A stretch of 64,000 nt of DNA from Ashinkailepas kermadecensis (GCA_034440615.1 JAOTOM010005138.1:186001-250000), one strand, 5' to 3'. Positions 20,884 to 33,939 are shown, counted from the first letter of the stretch. Made by a program: numbers and translations. The notes: a model not told the origin generated them from the sequence alone.

Positions 20884-23047
20884 ATGACGCTTGAGCATTG
20901 TCCAACTGCGGGCACGCACACTTGGAGAACACAGCAACGCAAACATGGGTGTCGCCACGGCGGGGGACGGCCGACGTGCGCCTCAAACTTCGTGAAGCTT
21001 AACACTACGCCTGTGGCATTGCAGCGGGAGAACGACGATCGACCCATTACCCTCTCGTACTCCTCCCGTGTCCAAAATCCGAGGTCATGTCCATGAACAC
21101 AACGTGACTATTGTTTCGTCGTCCTTTGCCAGGGTTGGTTGATATCACCATGACTCCAAGCGACTCGACAGCAAATTGTCCGTGAGACAACGACATTTCT
21201 AGCCATGAGCCCGTGTGCAGATTCGAGGTAATGACAGTAGTTCTGAACCTGTGTGATGGGCGTCGTCGTCGGAGAATTGCACAGGAAGTGGGAACGGAAG
21301 GGCTTAGATGGAGTTTTGCATGTAATACCGAATGCATAATGTCACGATGTCTTGGCAGGACGCGTCCCTCGTCCCTCGTCTTGGCTATGCCCATCACTAG
21401 CGTGAACACTACCAAAGGTTCTAGCGGTAAAATTGGTGTTGATTCGCCAACTAGTGTTGGTTAATATAGGGATAACAATGGCGATAATTGTTTTATTCTA
21501 AGTGCTCTCAGTGCCCTAGGGGAGAGCGAGGAAACACGACTAGCCTGGCGCTTCTTTGTTGAGGCCTGGGATGCCCACATTGCACCGTGCTAATATGTCC
21601 ACTCGTCGTAGCTGAAATATTGCTTTTGGCGAAGGAGGGGCATTGTTTTGTTTTGTTTTCCACGGGGAGCATTGTGTGATGCAGTTAACATGGTCCTGTG
21701 TCCTATTTGTAGGAGAGCCCAGGGTATTCGTCTGTGGTTCAAGCTCACAATTCCTTGCTAGAATGACGTCCACTGGATCCCCTCCATACAGTTCGATGCT
21801 CCATGTCCAAAATTGGCATGATTCACATCCATACCTGAGTAATTTCAGCTAAAGAGGCCCGGACGATGTTACCTCACGGTTCTCGAAATTTTCGAGTGAA
21901 GAATGAGCGCCGGCGTATCAAACAAGGCTTCAACAGTGGAGGAAAATGCTGGCCGTTTCCGGAAAATATTTACCCGGGGACTGTGGCACTTCGCGACGGC
22001 AATCGCATTTGGAGCCCAAGGCCAGCCGGCGTGCTGGTGTGCGGTGACATCAACGCTGCAGTGCGTGCGAACCCGGCCGGAGACTGCAATGCGACACACG
22101 ATGGGAGCACGGAGACGCCCGTGTGTGGGATCGTCGCCGCGGTCTGCGCCTGAGGGTGTCCACCATGTGGCGTGGACATCATCTCCGGAACAAGTGGAGC
22201 ACACGATCCCCGCTCAGTATGTTCAAACGGTTGTGCCGTGACTATGTCTACCTATTTTGTCTAGTTTAAGATCGAGAGGTGCCTGACTGGGGAAGCTTTA
22301 AGTTGTAATTATACAAATTGCCCTCGATATGCATGATTGTCCTAACAAGCGATTTCTTTTGAAGCACAAGGACACCGAAATCCAGACATAATGCAGCTTT
22401 CCTGCAAACACAAGGCATGGCAGGGTGATACCGGTCATTAGGTCAATAGGTCAGTAGGTCTCAGTGCAGGTGCTTCACCTACTGCGGGTAATTTTGACAA
22501 TGGATCAATGGCGTTGCCTCAGAAAAGGTAGATGAAAACCGGCTCCCGCTCTGCCAACATCAAAATCATGCTACACCAAGGGACAAAAGTATAAGTTTCG
22601 ATTTGTTGTCTCGCGGATCCGCCGCAGGAAAATGGCTGCCTTCATCAGCTGCAGGGGGCGCCATCGAACACTGATTAACCAACATCGGAAGCACTAAACA
22701 GCCCAAATGCCAGCAGAAACTCCTCGGGCCGATTAGCACAGTTGCTCTTTGCATTTTTAGTTATACAAATCGTCCGAATTGTTGTTGGGGAGGCTCTACA
22801 GAATTAGAGTTTTTGATATGCGCAAGCTTATTGCATTGACCCTGAACCTATTCCCGACCGGAAAAGTCCGGATATATCGCACAATTTTGACCGAGAGCTT
22901 AACGTACCCCGTAGACGGACACGGCCGCCTGGTTCCTGCGCATTCGACCTGCCCTGGGTGGTTGCCAACCGACCATCCCAGCCGGATGCGTTAATAGCAA
23001 GTGTGTGAAGCAACTCGTCGCGCTGTGCCAAAATTGAAGGGGGGGGG
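20882..23047. other. No gene seen
   Basis: About 2.2 kb without recognisable repeats or domains. Two overlapping frames at 21866-22241 are open but neither shows a recognisable motif. A small ggtcattaggtcaataggtc repeat lies near 22435. Confidence 0.4.
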
Positions 23048-23102
23048 GCGGGAGAGACCTTGGCAAACCAATGTGCTATCCACTGAGCTAACGAAGCGGC
23101 AG
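23048..23102 (-). other. tRNA-like fragment
   Basis: The reverse complement contains a D-stem/A-box-like segment (gttagctcagtggatagcac) followed by an anticodon-arm-like segment. The T-arm/B-box half is missing. It looks like a fragment of a tRNA-derived SINE, not a tRNA gene. Confidence 0.5.
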
Positions 23103-23320
23103 CGCATAGATAAGCTAATTTAATGGTTTCAGCGCATCATCTTTGGTAACCCTACTAGCATTGTATTCATGCCCTGAACAAATAAACACATATGCTGTTG
23201 GGATCAGCCCCTCGTGCCTGAGGCGGCTATTGGCCCAACTGCGACGCGGCACTTCTGATACCGAACTTCCGGGGTAACGAACCGGATATCTGTACCGGCA
23301 TTCGTGCCTCCCAGAACTCG

Positions 23321-23352
23321 TCCCAGTCCCAGTCCCAGTCCCAGTCCCAGTC
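23321..23352. repeat. (CCCAGT)n, five units
   Basis: Five consecutive cccagt hexamers after ctcgt. Confidence 0.95.
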
Positions 23353-23604
23353 ACGGCCGCCTTTCAAATGACAGCCGATCGACAAAGACCGGAAGTGCAC
23401 CTATCAAACACCAACCATGTTGGCAAAAAGGCGCGTAGTGGAGCTGCCACACGCGCCAAATCAGCGGCGGCGACACGCAATGCACCAATGATGGTGACCG
23501 TATCAGTGGAGACCTTGGCGATTTCTGCCTGAATCTTTCCTGTGTCCGGAGGTGCTCGGGCCGCCACACGCAACGCAGCGAGCCTTAGTGTGTCACCAGA
23601 CAAC

Positions 23605-23775
23605 ATGCCGCTCCGTGGCAGACACCTCGGAACTCGTCCTGCGACAGACATCTCTTGATCCAAAACAGACATCTCGGAGCCCGTCCCACGACAGACACCT
23701 CGGAACTCGTCCGGCGACAGACATCTCTTGATCCAAGACAGACATCTCAGCGCCCGTCCCACGACAGACATCTTG
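23605..23775. repeat. ~80-bp imperfect duplication
   Basis: gacagacatctcttgatcca occurs twice about 80 bp apart, with cctcggaactcgtcc and cccgtcccacgacagaca elements interleaved. Confidence 0.8.
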
Positions 23776-24630
23776 ACCCGTCCCTCGTGTAGGTGAACAA
23801 TTTGTCAGCGTCAGAACAATGACACGCGCGCCGGAGATGACGGTCATGGCCTGCTTTTGGCCAACAGTCGCAGAGTGTTCGGCACTGAGCTGATGAGGCT
23901 ACCGGTGTCGAGACACGTAGTGATCAATATCGCAAGCCAAGCAAACATGCCTACCTTTATTGACAAGATGCACGTCGTACCTACGCTTCCAGATTGATCT
24001 ACATGACTGGCAATGCATTCGGTGTTCATATCGAATCATTTGTGTGATGCGAGCGTTGCTTCGTATATCTTGTGCATGATATTTCTTCTCAATATTTGGG
24101 AAAATGGATTAGAGGTGCTTGTACGATTTGTAATGGAAAATGCTTGAAAGGATTAAAGAGATATGCTCATAAGAATCCATGTTGATTTTGAAAGTGCGAT
24201 CAGAACATCGTAGCCTCGGTGCCCCGTCTCCCGTCCCACGGAGCAATATTGTCCACCCACATCCAACGCTCACTCAACCCTCTCTTCCCGCCGCCATCAC
24301 CCACACATACTTCGAAGGGCTAGATTGGCGAGCATTGTCAAAGTGCTAAGCCGCATCTCCGCCTCCCAGATGAACTAATACTCAGCTTGAATACGCCAAT
24401 GCCCACGACGAAACGTCTTTCATCCGAATACTCTCCTTCGGTTTGCAGGGCAACGGAATACAGAATCTGTCGCGTCAAAATGCGGCATATCTGCACCGCC
24501 AACAGTTCACTTTTTTTAAATCACGCCAAGCGTGCCGAAGTTTGACTGAACACATGCGGAAGGTAAGCACTTTGGCGACAGATTCCCACGACACATCCGA
24601 CTGCTGGGTCACGTGGCCACACCACCTATA

Positions 24631-24657
24631 ATATGATGTAATGCTAATACATCATAT
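24631..24657. other. AT-rich hairpin
   Basis: atatgatgta, 7-base loop, tacatcatat: a perfect 10-bp stem. More atatga/tcatat repeats follow to about 24680. Confidence 0.75.
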
Positions 24658-24719
24658 AATGTTCATATGATATAATATAATGCTGCTAAGCCACACCAAT
24701 GTAGCGACACGTCAGCTTG

Positions 24720-25160
24720 AGCCATCTCAAGACGGAACCAACACAAACGCGCCGCCGCCCAACCGCCGTCTAAAGCCGCCCCGGTCTTGCTGCGGCGGCT
24801 CTGGCAGACCCGAGACGGGAGGTCGCGCCCGGCCGGCCCGGCCGGAACCATCAACGACCGGCGTTTACAGACGACCACTGGAGGTGGGCGTCAGCTGATG
24901 GCCGTGCCACCTGGGGTCACCGGGCCGACCGGCCGCCGCGGCGCACACCGAGTGGCCGCGGCACTTGCGGCGCGGCGGCGGCCGACTCGCCGCGCGGCGC
25001 GACCGGCGCCGGAAGCGACACCGGGTCACGTGTCGCGGCACGCCGCCTGCAGGCGCCCACTTTCGCGGAGCGGCAGGCGCACGAGGCGGCCGCTCTCGGA
25101 GCTGACCTCCTTGCATCGGAGCCCACTTCGCTGGCCAACTCGCTGTCGGACACGCGGCTA
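24720..25160. other. CpG island
   Basis: Dense CpG with open but motif-free frames on both strands. It lies about 450 bp upstream of the THAP gene start and could be its promoter island, although the spacing gives no proof. Confidence 0.4.
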
Positions 25161-26702
25161 GGTCGTCCGCATATCCGATTGGGTTGGCACTGGCATTGGG
25201 GACTTACTCAGTCGACCGGAGATCGGACAGGGAATCGACAGTAGCGATACCATGTCTGGCGTCACCAAATTGATGAAATGTCCGGAAACTGCAGACGACC
25301 ATGGGCGGGTTAAGGAATTTGGATCGGTGAGGTGGCAATGGACAAGTTTCATGTCGGGACAAACCGTATTTTTTACAAGTTTCACTAGTGATTTATTAAT
25401 TCTAAACCCGATGGTGGCATTCATTCATTTTTTAAAAGTCCTTAAAGCGCTTAAATAATTCAAAAATCACTTCAGAATTCCTCGCTTTGTGATTGGTCAA
25501 AATATCTATGACGCCACGTCTGTCGAGGGTAGCGAAGGTAGACTGCCGGGCATTCGATTTTGCGTATAGGACGCTGCCGAGTTTGGATTAATCGTGACTG
25601 TTTTAGCTTAAATGGCATCCGACCGTCAGGTGACAATGGATCGCAGAAAACGCCGCTATTATACTTGCTTTGTGCCAAGGTGTAAAAATACAACTTTCAG
25701 TAAGCCAGACACGATATTCATCGGCCTTCCGAGTTCAGACAAGATAAGGAAGCTGTGGAGCGATGCTGCGCGCCGAGATGGTCCTTTGATCGCCGCAAGT
25801 GGCGCCGCTTGCTGCGACGATCATTTCGATGTAAGTACCTAGTGAAATCAAATCAAAATACTCGTACACATGTACCAGTATTATAATAGCCGTTGGTACG
25901 TCGAAGGTTGAAGGAGGGGTGGAACCAGAGTCCTTTTCTTCAGTGAGAAATTGATGTTTCATTTATTCAGCTTTACCTTAGGATACAAATAGGGATTCAT
26001 CTTCCATTTTGGAGGTGACATACATTATATTATGAGCCTATCTTTACATTATAAGCCTATGCATTATATACATTATATTTTTTTTGCAGCTGGAGACGGA
26101 TGCGGATAATTACTTGTATCACAAGATGATGGGAGGAAAAATCAAACTGAAGCCAGGTATTGTGCCTCACAAGTTCACCTGCCAGGGACGTGACTCGATT
26201 GCTACCGTGTCACAGCAGAATTGGGTTTCTTCAAAGAGGAAGAGGATGCTTTCGGAGCTTCTCCAAGCATACAACAATCCAGTAGTGGATTGCCAGCAAG
26301 GTACGTTGACGCTCGCGTGTATCAGGAGACGTGTAGCCATACATGTGCCGAAGTCCTTGTATTGTCTGGAAAGTGTGTTTTCTGTCCCAATTTATTTTCG
26401 TTTAACGCTACATGCATCCTACAGCAAAAAGTGTGTGACACATGCAGTATATTTGTTCCCTTCACATGCCCATTGGATGGATAAATTGCATGATTTAAAA
26501 AAGTAGCATAGATGAGCACCTGCCAGGGATCGCCTGCAGATTGCCTGTAGAGTCTAGGTTCAGCGTGGCTGAAACTTTGTGGTAGACCTCCCTGACAGGC
26601 TTAATTTTACCATTTTTAGCACATGCACTCTGAATGAGTGCGGAATTGCCTACCAGACATGCTCAAACCTTGATGAAACACAGCTTCATGGCATGCCTCC
26701 CA

Positions 26703-26703
<1 letters not shown>

Positions 26704-26781
<78 letters not shown>
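26704..26781. repeat. (TA)n microsatellite in the second THAP intron
   Basis: Alternating at interrupted once by atgtat and ending in gtgtgtgtg. Confidence 0.95.
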
Positions 26782-26784
26782 GTG

Positions 26785-26917
26785 TGTGTGGGGGCTCTTC
26801 GAAAAAATTGTGGCCGAAATCCGAAGAGTTCCAGAAAGGTGATGGGATCTAGGTAGGGGGTCCTCTTCAGATGCTCGTCCCCTCCCCCTCCTGGACCAAG
26901 TCCTGGCTACGTCACTG
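26785..26917 (-). mobile_element. Possible hAT-like element terminus
   Basis: The segment ends in ccaagtcctggctacgtcactg; its reverse complement CAGTGACGTAGCCAGGACTT resembles CAG-starting hAT terminal repeats. The other end seems lost next to the (TA)n tract. No target-site duplication found. Confidence 0.35.
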
Positions 26918-27451
26918 TGTAGAGTGCACCTGAAACGCAACGTCGTGCTTTTCATTACATGCTTTCCTGTTTGCTCTCAGAGACCGAGAATGGAGAGAAT
27001 AGTACGCGCGACAACCCAGATAGAGGTGGACAACCCGACACAGTGCTGCAGCACCAGTGCCTACTTCTACCCATGATCCAAGTTATGAAGGAACGGCAAA
27101 GGACATTAGAGATGCTGCTTCTGTTGAAGACCTGGACCGCAGAGTGGGCCCGGGCCTCACTCCAGGATTGCCAGCACTTGACAACCAAGAAACTGCACCA
27201 TTCCAGTTTGAAACCAAATTTACCGCCAACGTCACCTGCGAACAAGGTACTCAAACAGATTCATCTAATGTCTTCATGCGTGACTGTGCGACGCAAACAG
27301 ACTGCGAGACAACCCGTGAAGAACTCGGAGAAATCCATGTTGCAAGAGCGAGTGCTGATGTCGAGGCCGACCACAGCTCTGATTACCTCCCGTCAGATAG
27401 TGAGCCAGAAGAACCTTTTGAGACCAAGGTGGATATCATTTTCTAAATGAT

Positions 27452-27658
27452 ATGTCCCGGCAGGTTGTTCGGGCTCTTGTCAAAAGGCACCCATCTCGGT
27501 ATATCGGTGTGCCTCCACAGCACTTCTATATCGTTGGTCTATTAGCCAATAGGATTCAATATGTAAACAGAGGTCAGGCATTGACAACGGAAGATTTAGT
27601 GTTCATGATACTGATGCGCATAAGATTAGACATACTGAGTCACCTGCTCGCCATATAA
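27452..27658 (+). pseudogene. Transposase helix-turn-helix remnant downstream of the THAP exons
   Basis: The frame reads RALVKRHPSRYIGVPPQHFY and then LTTEDLVFMILMRIRLD, which resembles the linker and helix-turn-helix segment (kLtpedqLLLtLmrLRl pattern) found upstream of the DDE catalytic domain in Harbinger-like THAP transposases. It lies one frame away from the THAP gene's acidic tail. The shift can be placed in the short T run just before the stop at 27444-27446. The frame then ends at a TAA before any DDE domain, and polyadenylation-like aataaa motifs follow at 27683 and after. I infer a 3'-truncated, decayed element. Confidence 0.5.
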
Positions 27659-28620
27659 ATATATAAATACATCAATAAATAAACTAAGCTTTTCATGATT
27701 CATAAATAAATTATCAAGTTGGGGTACATTGGGGTGCAGTTTATTGTACCATTACCATGGAATGTCAGTTATCCCACTGTGGAATAAAAATATAACATAA
27801 ATTTGAATGTATAAACAGCTTCTCTTTCACTGGAGGGGAAGCTATGGTGTCCAGCTGAGGCACATATAATTTATGCCATGGCCCGTCCCATTATTTCACA
27901 CATTTTACTGAAAAACAGTGTACAAGCTTTTGCTGTTTGTTCACAAGACACCACAATGCCCTGGATTTGAAAGAGAATGGTTAGCTGTTGCATTACCAGC
28001 ATAATAGATTATCTACCTTTTCGAGCTCCAAATTTTCTTGAAAATCGTTCAGTTTAGTGCCACAAGCACTCACCTTGTTCTCCATGACGTGATTCAGTTG
28101 AAAAACTTGTCCTAGAAATACCCGATCCAGACTTAACTGCGCGTCTCTGGCTTGGCCGCTTGCAGGCTCGACATATCTGACATCATCACTACGAGTGGTT
28201 TTTAATCGAAGACAACACTTAACTGAAATCATTGAATTAGGTAGGAAATGCACCTCTTATGAGCAAAATACTTCAGTTTTGTATACGAAATATTACATAC
28301 GTTTTTTTCAAACAAAATGCCCATTACGTGAAACTTGTCCATTGTCCGGACGGGTGCCAGTTCTCCAGTGGAGCCCAATTGTCCGAAGGGGCGCGACTGA
28401 TTTTGAGAAAATCTTAAAGGCGAGGGGCAAGTGCACTCTTTTGTCCTGTCTCTGTACTCAGGCGGGTCCACTCAGAGACGTGCCTTCGTCGGCTTAGAAG
28501 CTAAAGGGATCGGAGGGGGTTGGACTCAAACGTTCTGAAGGGGCTCGTTGTCAGCCAGAGGGGCGCCGCGTCTCCATGGGGGAGGGGGCGCCTGCTCTCA
28601 AGGATCCGCCAATGACACAC
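27659..28620. other. No gene seen
   Basis: AT-rich 3' flank of the THAP gene, with several aataaa-like motifs at 27683-27715, then unassigned sequence. Confidence 0.4.
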
Positions 28621-28624
28621 AAAA

Positions 28625-28679
<55 letters not shown>
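28621..28679. repeat. (CA)n then (TA)n compound microsatellite
   Basis: acacacacac (from about 28624) passes directly into tatata up to 28678. Confidence 0.95.
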
Positions 28680-28683
<4 letters not shown>

Positions 28684-30240
28684 TGCATATGCAGTGTTCC
28701 TTTTTCATATACTTGTCAGTAACTAAGCCGTGAAATTACTATGTGCATTTAAAACTGGTCACTTCCATTCATGGTTATGCCTGAATGATATAATACTGAA
28801 AACATCAGCCCCGTCGTCGAAAAATCAAGCAGCAGCACAAGTCGACCAGCCCAGTGGGCTGACCAATTTGTTCAATGACTGACATTTGCATGTAGTCGCA
28901 AGTATCAACGAATATCTGAAAACAATGGCATTGCATAGGGCTGACATATGCGCCGAATGACAAAGCTGATGCTCAGCAGTAGGTGGTTGTTTTCGTTCGG
29001 CATTTTGCTCCACAGTCGTAACGCTACTCGTGCTGTTACACGGCTCGCAGTTGTGATAATGCATCCCAAACGCGTCTGTACAGCAATCAACCGCATCGGT
29101 GAACAATATAACGATTTTGCTCGCATATCGGCCTCAGCATACTTATTAACCTGTACATTCAATCGGTTGATATTAAGTCAAGCTGGATGTTATAGACTAA
29201 TGACATGCAGTGTAAAAAAGGCTTCCTTTTGCACAGATGCCGCGAAGAAATTGAAACGAAAAATTCGGTACATCAACAGGTTGCCAAATGAGTGAATAAC
29301 CTACTCGCGCTGGGAGTCAAGCACGAGGTTAATCGATGTGAATCGGACGTTCTAAGCAGTGCACCATGACGAACTCGTGCTAACACTGGCTGGCGACATG
29401 TACATTGCAGAATTGTCCTCTGACGGTCTTAAACCACGTACCATCACAAATACCTTAGGGAAAAGTGCTTGGCAATTCGCACCGTTCTTTGGTGTTAGCC
29501 AAGTGATAGCATTATATTTTGTGTTGAATAATATTATGCCGTCGGAAAACATTGTGCCATTGGATATGCTTCCACTCTTTCTGCTGCTTTGGTGTGGTTC
29601 CGACGATATATATATGGAAGCGATAAGCAAGCCACAGGATGTGCGTTGTGCAAAGTTGAAAAACCGTCATGCTAGTTGAAGAACTGTCCCCTTGCTTTTT
29701 AGAGGTCATTGACCTGTAGTTGCGTGACTTTTCAACTGCCTCAGACCCCCGGCCTAAAGCTGCTACGGCCGAACAGCACCTCTCCACTCGGCGCGGGCAT
29801 CAGTTATATGTCCACAAGCCGTGTACGATGGAACAATAATTATCATTACGAGAGGAGAAGCCAGTAAAAAGTACATTGAATTGGCGAAGCCTGTGAATTA
29901 CGTACACCGTCGCTATGCGCCTAAATGATGTCATCAATACGCAGGATAAACTGCATTGAATGTTTCTTGCATTGTATTGTCCGCTCCTTGCTTTGCATTG
30001 GCTGTTCGCTACATCGCACCGACTGCTACTCACATTGTGAGGATCCTGGTCAGCTTGCGTCGCTGCAGTTTCGACCTGCGGAGCTGCTTCGGGCTGGGCG
30101 AATCGCGTCGGAACGTCCAGGCTCGGCGCAGGCCGAACGACCGCAGCAGGTGGAACCTCTCGTCCCCACCGGCGGCGGCGCCGGCCGGCTCTGCGGCGTG
30201 CGGCATCGTCACCGGCGCCTCTCCTCAGGGGTCACAGCGA
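28680..30240. other. No gene seen
   Basis: Contains a 106-codon frame (29359-29679) with two hydrophobic stretches, but no recognisable domain, upstream context or splice partner. GC content rises after 30040. Confidence 0.4.
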
Positions 30241-30244
30241 CGAG

Positions 30245-30425
30245 CCGCCCTCAGTGGGTCCACCACTGGACTGTCCTCACCACTCCCACCGATACGGACC
30301 GTCCTCGCCAGTCCCACAGCTGGACCGTCCTCACCAGCACCACCGATTCACCGTCCTCGCCAGTCTCACCGCTGGACCGTCCTCACCAGCCTACTGCAAG
30401 ATCGCGCTCAGCAGTTGCACCGATG
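30245..30425. repeat. Degenerate ~30-bp repeat (ggaccgtcctcaccagt)
   Basis: Five to six units of (c)cgctggaccgtcctcrccag with variable filling. Confidence 0.8.
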
Positions 30426-30807
30426 TACCGTCCACAGCAGACCAACCATTGACGTTTTCTCAGCCGTCTCGCTGGCACGCATGCGGCCGCGGCGTTTGCC
30501 CGCAGGAACTGACACACACACAGCGTCCTGGCCGGCCTCCTGGTGAGCCCCACAAACACCACCGCCGGACACAGCCGCCCTCCCGACACTCGCTCCGCGG
30601 CTGGGAGCTTGCTGCACCGCACCCTGCCAACACCACTGGCGGGACCACCACAGTGTGGTGCTTCACGGTGTGTCCGACCACAGCGGTGTGACACACGCGG
30701 CAAGGCACGCGGCAGGGCACGCGGCGGGGCACGCAGCGGACCGCAGCGGATACACGACCTTACTGGACGGCGGCGGCCGGCCGTCTGGTGCGGCTGAGGC
30801 GCCAGTC

Positions 30808-31200
30808 CCGCAGCGGCCTCTGCCCGGCGGGAGGCCGAGGGACCGGCCGGGCAGCGCCCTCTCCCCGGCGGGAGGCCGCGGGACCGGCCGGACAGCGCCC
30901 TCTCCCCGGCGGGAGGCCGAGGGACCGGCCGGGCAGCGCCCTCTCCCCGGCGGGAGGCCGAGGGACCGGCCGGGCAGCGCCCTCTCCCCGGCGGGAGGCA
31001 GAGGGACCGGCCGGGCAGCGCCCTCTCCCCGGCGGGAGGCGGAGGGACCGGCCGGGCAGCGCCCTCTCCCCGGCGGGAGGCAGAGGGACCGGCCGGGCAG
31101 CGCCCTCTCCCCGGTGGGAGGCGGAGGGACCGGCCGGGCAGCGCCCTCTCCCCGGCGGGAGGCGGAGGGACCGGCCGGGCAGCGCTCCCTCCCCGGCGTC
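30808..31200. repeat. 41-bp GC-rich minisatellite, about 9 copies
   Basis: gaccggccgggcagcgccct recurs at 30841, 30882 and 30923, a 41-bp period, followed by ctccccggcgggaggcsgag. All six frames read through; the 41-residue Pro/Gly/Arg repeats in those frames are artefacts of the unit length. Confidence 0.94.
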
Positions 31201-32568
31201 AGCCGCTGCTGGTGATACGGAAACTGGTCCACCGGTGCAGTGGCGCCAGTTTCTGAGGTGGGGTAGAATGGTAATTAATTTCAAGTTGGCGAATAGAATG
31301 TTACTTTGTGATGTACATGCGATACTAGTGACTAGCATACAAGACATATGGTTCACATTTGCATCTGATAATATACAACGTACATCCAGATACACCAAGT
31401 AATAGAAGCTAAAGGTTTCAACTTGATGGGGCGGATCTCAGTTGTGGTAAGAGACTTGAACAAATCTTCAGAGTTGGAGCCACAACCCGTCCAACTAGAT
31501 GACATTCGTGACCGCTGCACTAGTCGGTGGTTACATCTATGTTACGGACACAGAACACTGGTGTCGGGGCCGGTCACCCTGTGCACCTGTTTCTTACTGT
31601 TGCCGGCGGAATCCATTGTATAACCTTGAACAACTTCTGACGCGTGTGCATGCATTCTCTTCATCAGCCAGAGTCACGCTGCAAATAAGCCTGCGTACCT
31701 AAGAGGACTTAAATGATGACATATTCAGAGGCTATTAGCGGCGCTCGAGATGCTAAAACAGTCTACTTAAATGTCGTCAACGCCAAGCAGTTGGTGGCGA
31801 GCAGTGCAAAAATCAGTTTGAAAAGATCAATAGAGCAAACATGGCGCATTCATATGATTCAAAGTCAATGCTGACGTCATCGTACACGCTTGGCTTCTAT
31901 AAGCAGTGCCGAATAACGCATGTCACCAGTGACCTTGAGTGATTCACTCGTGGGTCAGCGGTCGACTCGGCAAAACATTTGTTCTGTAATTTGAGTTTGA
32001 CTCTGGAAAACATTTGTCTTCGTTTGGCGTGACTGTGCAGAGGGCGTCGTGGATCCGGTACAGGACTGGTGTAGACTTAGGCCAAAGATTCAATTGCATT
32101 GGCCAGTCATTTTCTGTGATTGGCCCTTGGAAGGACAATGGCGCCGTGAAGGTTGGAAACGGTTGAATGCCCTGTCACAAAAGGGTTAGTTGGACAATTT
32201 ATTCCGGGATCGGCTGCGGGAGGAGGAGGGTTTGCCCGTCCTTGGTCTTATCAGGAACACCGGGAGTCACTATGGCCAGCTAACTGACATTCCAACGAAC
32301 GCTTGAGATTTAGGCGTTTCATCTGAAGTGATGAATGAACTTCTGAGACACGTTCCTGGAAGTGCTCATGGACGGGAAAAGGCAGCTTGTCTCGGGTGGC
32401 TAAAGGTCTCAGCTATACTAATCAATCAAGCAGCAAACATACTGCAGTCGTTTTTTATTGCGCTTGATTTGTTCTCCATGCACCATGGCTGTTTTGAATG
32501 CGCCCATGGAGAACTTTGTTCATTGAACCGTCAAGACGTATGTGACTCGTGTGCACACACACGTACGC
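31201..32568. other. No gene seen
   Basis: Unassigned unique-looking sequence. Confidence 0.4.
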
Positions 32569-32615
32569 ACAGATGCGCACACACACACACACACACACAC
32601 ACGCGCACGCACGTA

Positions 32616-32647
<32 letters not shown>

Positions 32648-32655
32648 CACACACA
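32569..32655. repeat. (CA)n and (ACGC)n microsatellite
   Basis: acacac, then (gcac)n, then acacac, ending directly at the first base of the large element at 32656. Confidence 0.94.
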
Positions 32656-33939
32656 CAGTGGCGTCGCCACGAAATTCTTCCAGGGGAGGGGGGCAAGGTC
32701 GAAAGGGGGCCTCCATTGTGTTAGGGCCTCATATAGTTTTTGTAGGCTCTTAGTTTGGTTCGGGAATGGGAAACATGATTTCATATTGATGTTTTGTTTG
32801 TTGTTGGCATGGTGCATCATTTACTCAAAACGCAATAGCAATAATCATTTTTCGCTGAAAACTGGGCCATACCAGGGTATAAATAAGTAATATTTGGATA
32901 AATACCTAAGTGCCAAAACCAACCAACGTCTCAATGCTTTCTCGACCAGAAGAATCTTCCGCTGGCCTCTAGATTGCAGCGAGCTGGCGGGGCTGGTACT
33001 AAGCATATCTTACAGATATCTCCCATTGATCAACCCGCGTTTATGTCCACCAAGTCTAACTGAATATGGGTAGATTCATCACTACTGTTATTTATTCTCA
33101 CCAGCTTGAAGTCATAAGCAAAACTTGAACGATCATTTCTCATTCCTAGGACGACAATTTCGCAAAGGTGACAATGAGAAGTGGATTGCATTGGTTTTCT
33201 GAGCGCCATCTTAGGAATTTGTTTATTTGTTATAACATTTGGTGCTGGCTGCAAGGCAACCGTCACACAAGCTAAAATAACAAATCCTCAGCGAATAAAT
33301 TAACGGCAAGAACAAGCATTGAACAACAATGCATAAATGACAATGCAACAATGCAACAATGGCAGTGCATACGGAATGCAAAACCTTCAAATTCCACGCC
33401 GTCACGCCCATGGTTTTCGCTGTGCTGTACCGTTTTGTAAATGACGTTGAGAAGGTATGGACGCTGGGAAGCGCTAATCATGCAGGCTGTAATAACAGAA
33501 AAGATGGTTGCAGGAAGAAAATGCATTTAAAAACATCATTCCTGCCATTTTATATGGGGCATGGGTGTTGTTTTGTATGCTTGTGAGGGGTAATTTGCTC
33601 CCTAAATGTTGGCTTTGCCCCATGGGCGTATGTTTCGGAAAAGTATTGAGGGACCAGTGGAGTACCTATATTTGGGTCAAGGAGGAGGAGTCAAACGGAT
33701 GTGCAGGGGGGCCCACCTACGCCCATTAAAAAGTCCTTGGATTTCGACCGCTATTTTGTCAAAGGGGACCTTTCGAAATAAAATAATTAGTGATCAACTA
33801 AATTGTCCTGTGGAGGGGCCTAATCTACCACTACCATTTCTCATTCGTCGGATTTCAACCCTAACTCCACCACCCAGTTATCAGGTTTTCTTTTGGTATC
33901 CCTTGATAAGTCACCTCACACTGCTGAAATTACACCTAT

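Larger units (their letters stand above)
25612..27446 (+). pseudogene. THAP-domain transposase-like gene, spliced, frame-broken
   Basis: Exon 1 (25612-25830) and exon 2 (26090-26300) join in phase across a clean gtaagt donor and a T-rich tttttgcag acceptor. Together they encode a THAP zinc finger: Cys19 and Cys24 in YYTCFVPRCKN, then Cys68-X2-His71 in CCDDHFD, and a closing GIVPHKF motif after the intron. THAP fingers bind DNA and occur in P-element and some Harbinger-like transposases. Exon 2 ends at a gtacgt donor in phase 1. The strongest downstream acceptor (ctctcag, exon from 26981) leads into a frame different from the better-looking tail, which has two TQTD motifs and an acidic Ser-rich end. 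A weaker acceptor after 27051 would restore that tail, which then stops at 27444-27446. A frame shift separates this from the helix-turn-helix segment at 27452-27658. Probably a degraded transposase gene; a domesticated THAP protein is possible. Confidence 0.7.

Noticed and set aside
21866..22241. Overlapping frames of 95-112 codons
   Set aside because: Open on both strands without motifs; likely chance.
29359..29679. 106-codon frame with hydrophobic stretches
   Set aside because: No domain, homology pattern, splice partner or neighbouring gene; chance frame cannot be excluded.
30663..31398. Long Pro/Gly/Arg frames on both strands
   Set aside because: Product of the 41-bp minisatellite.
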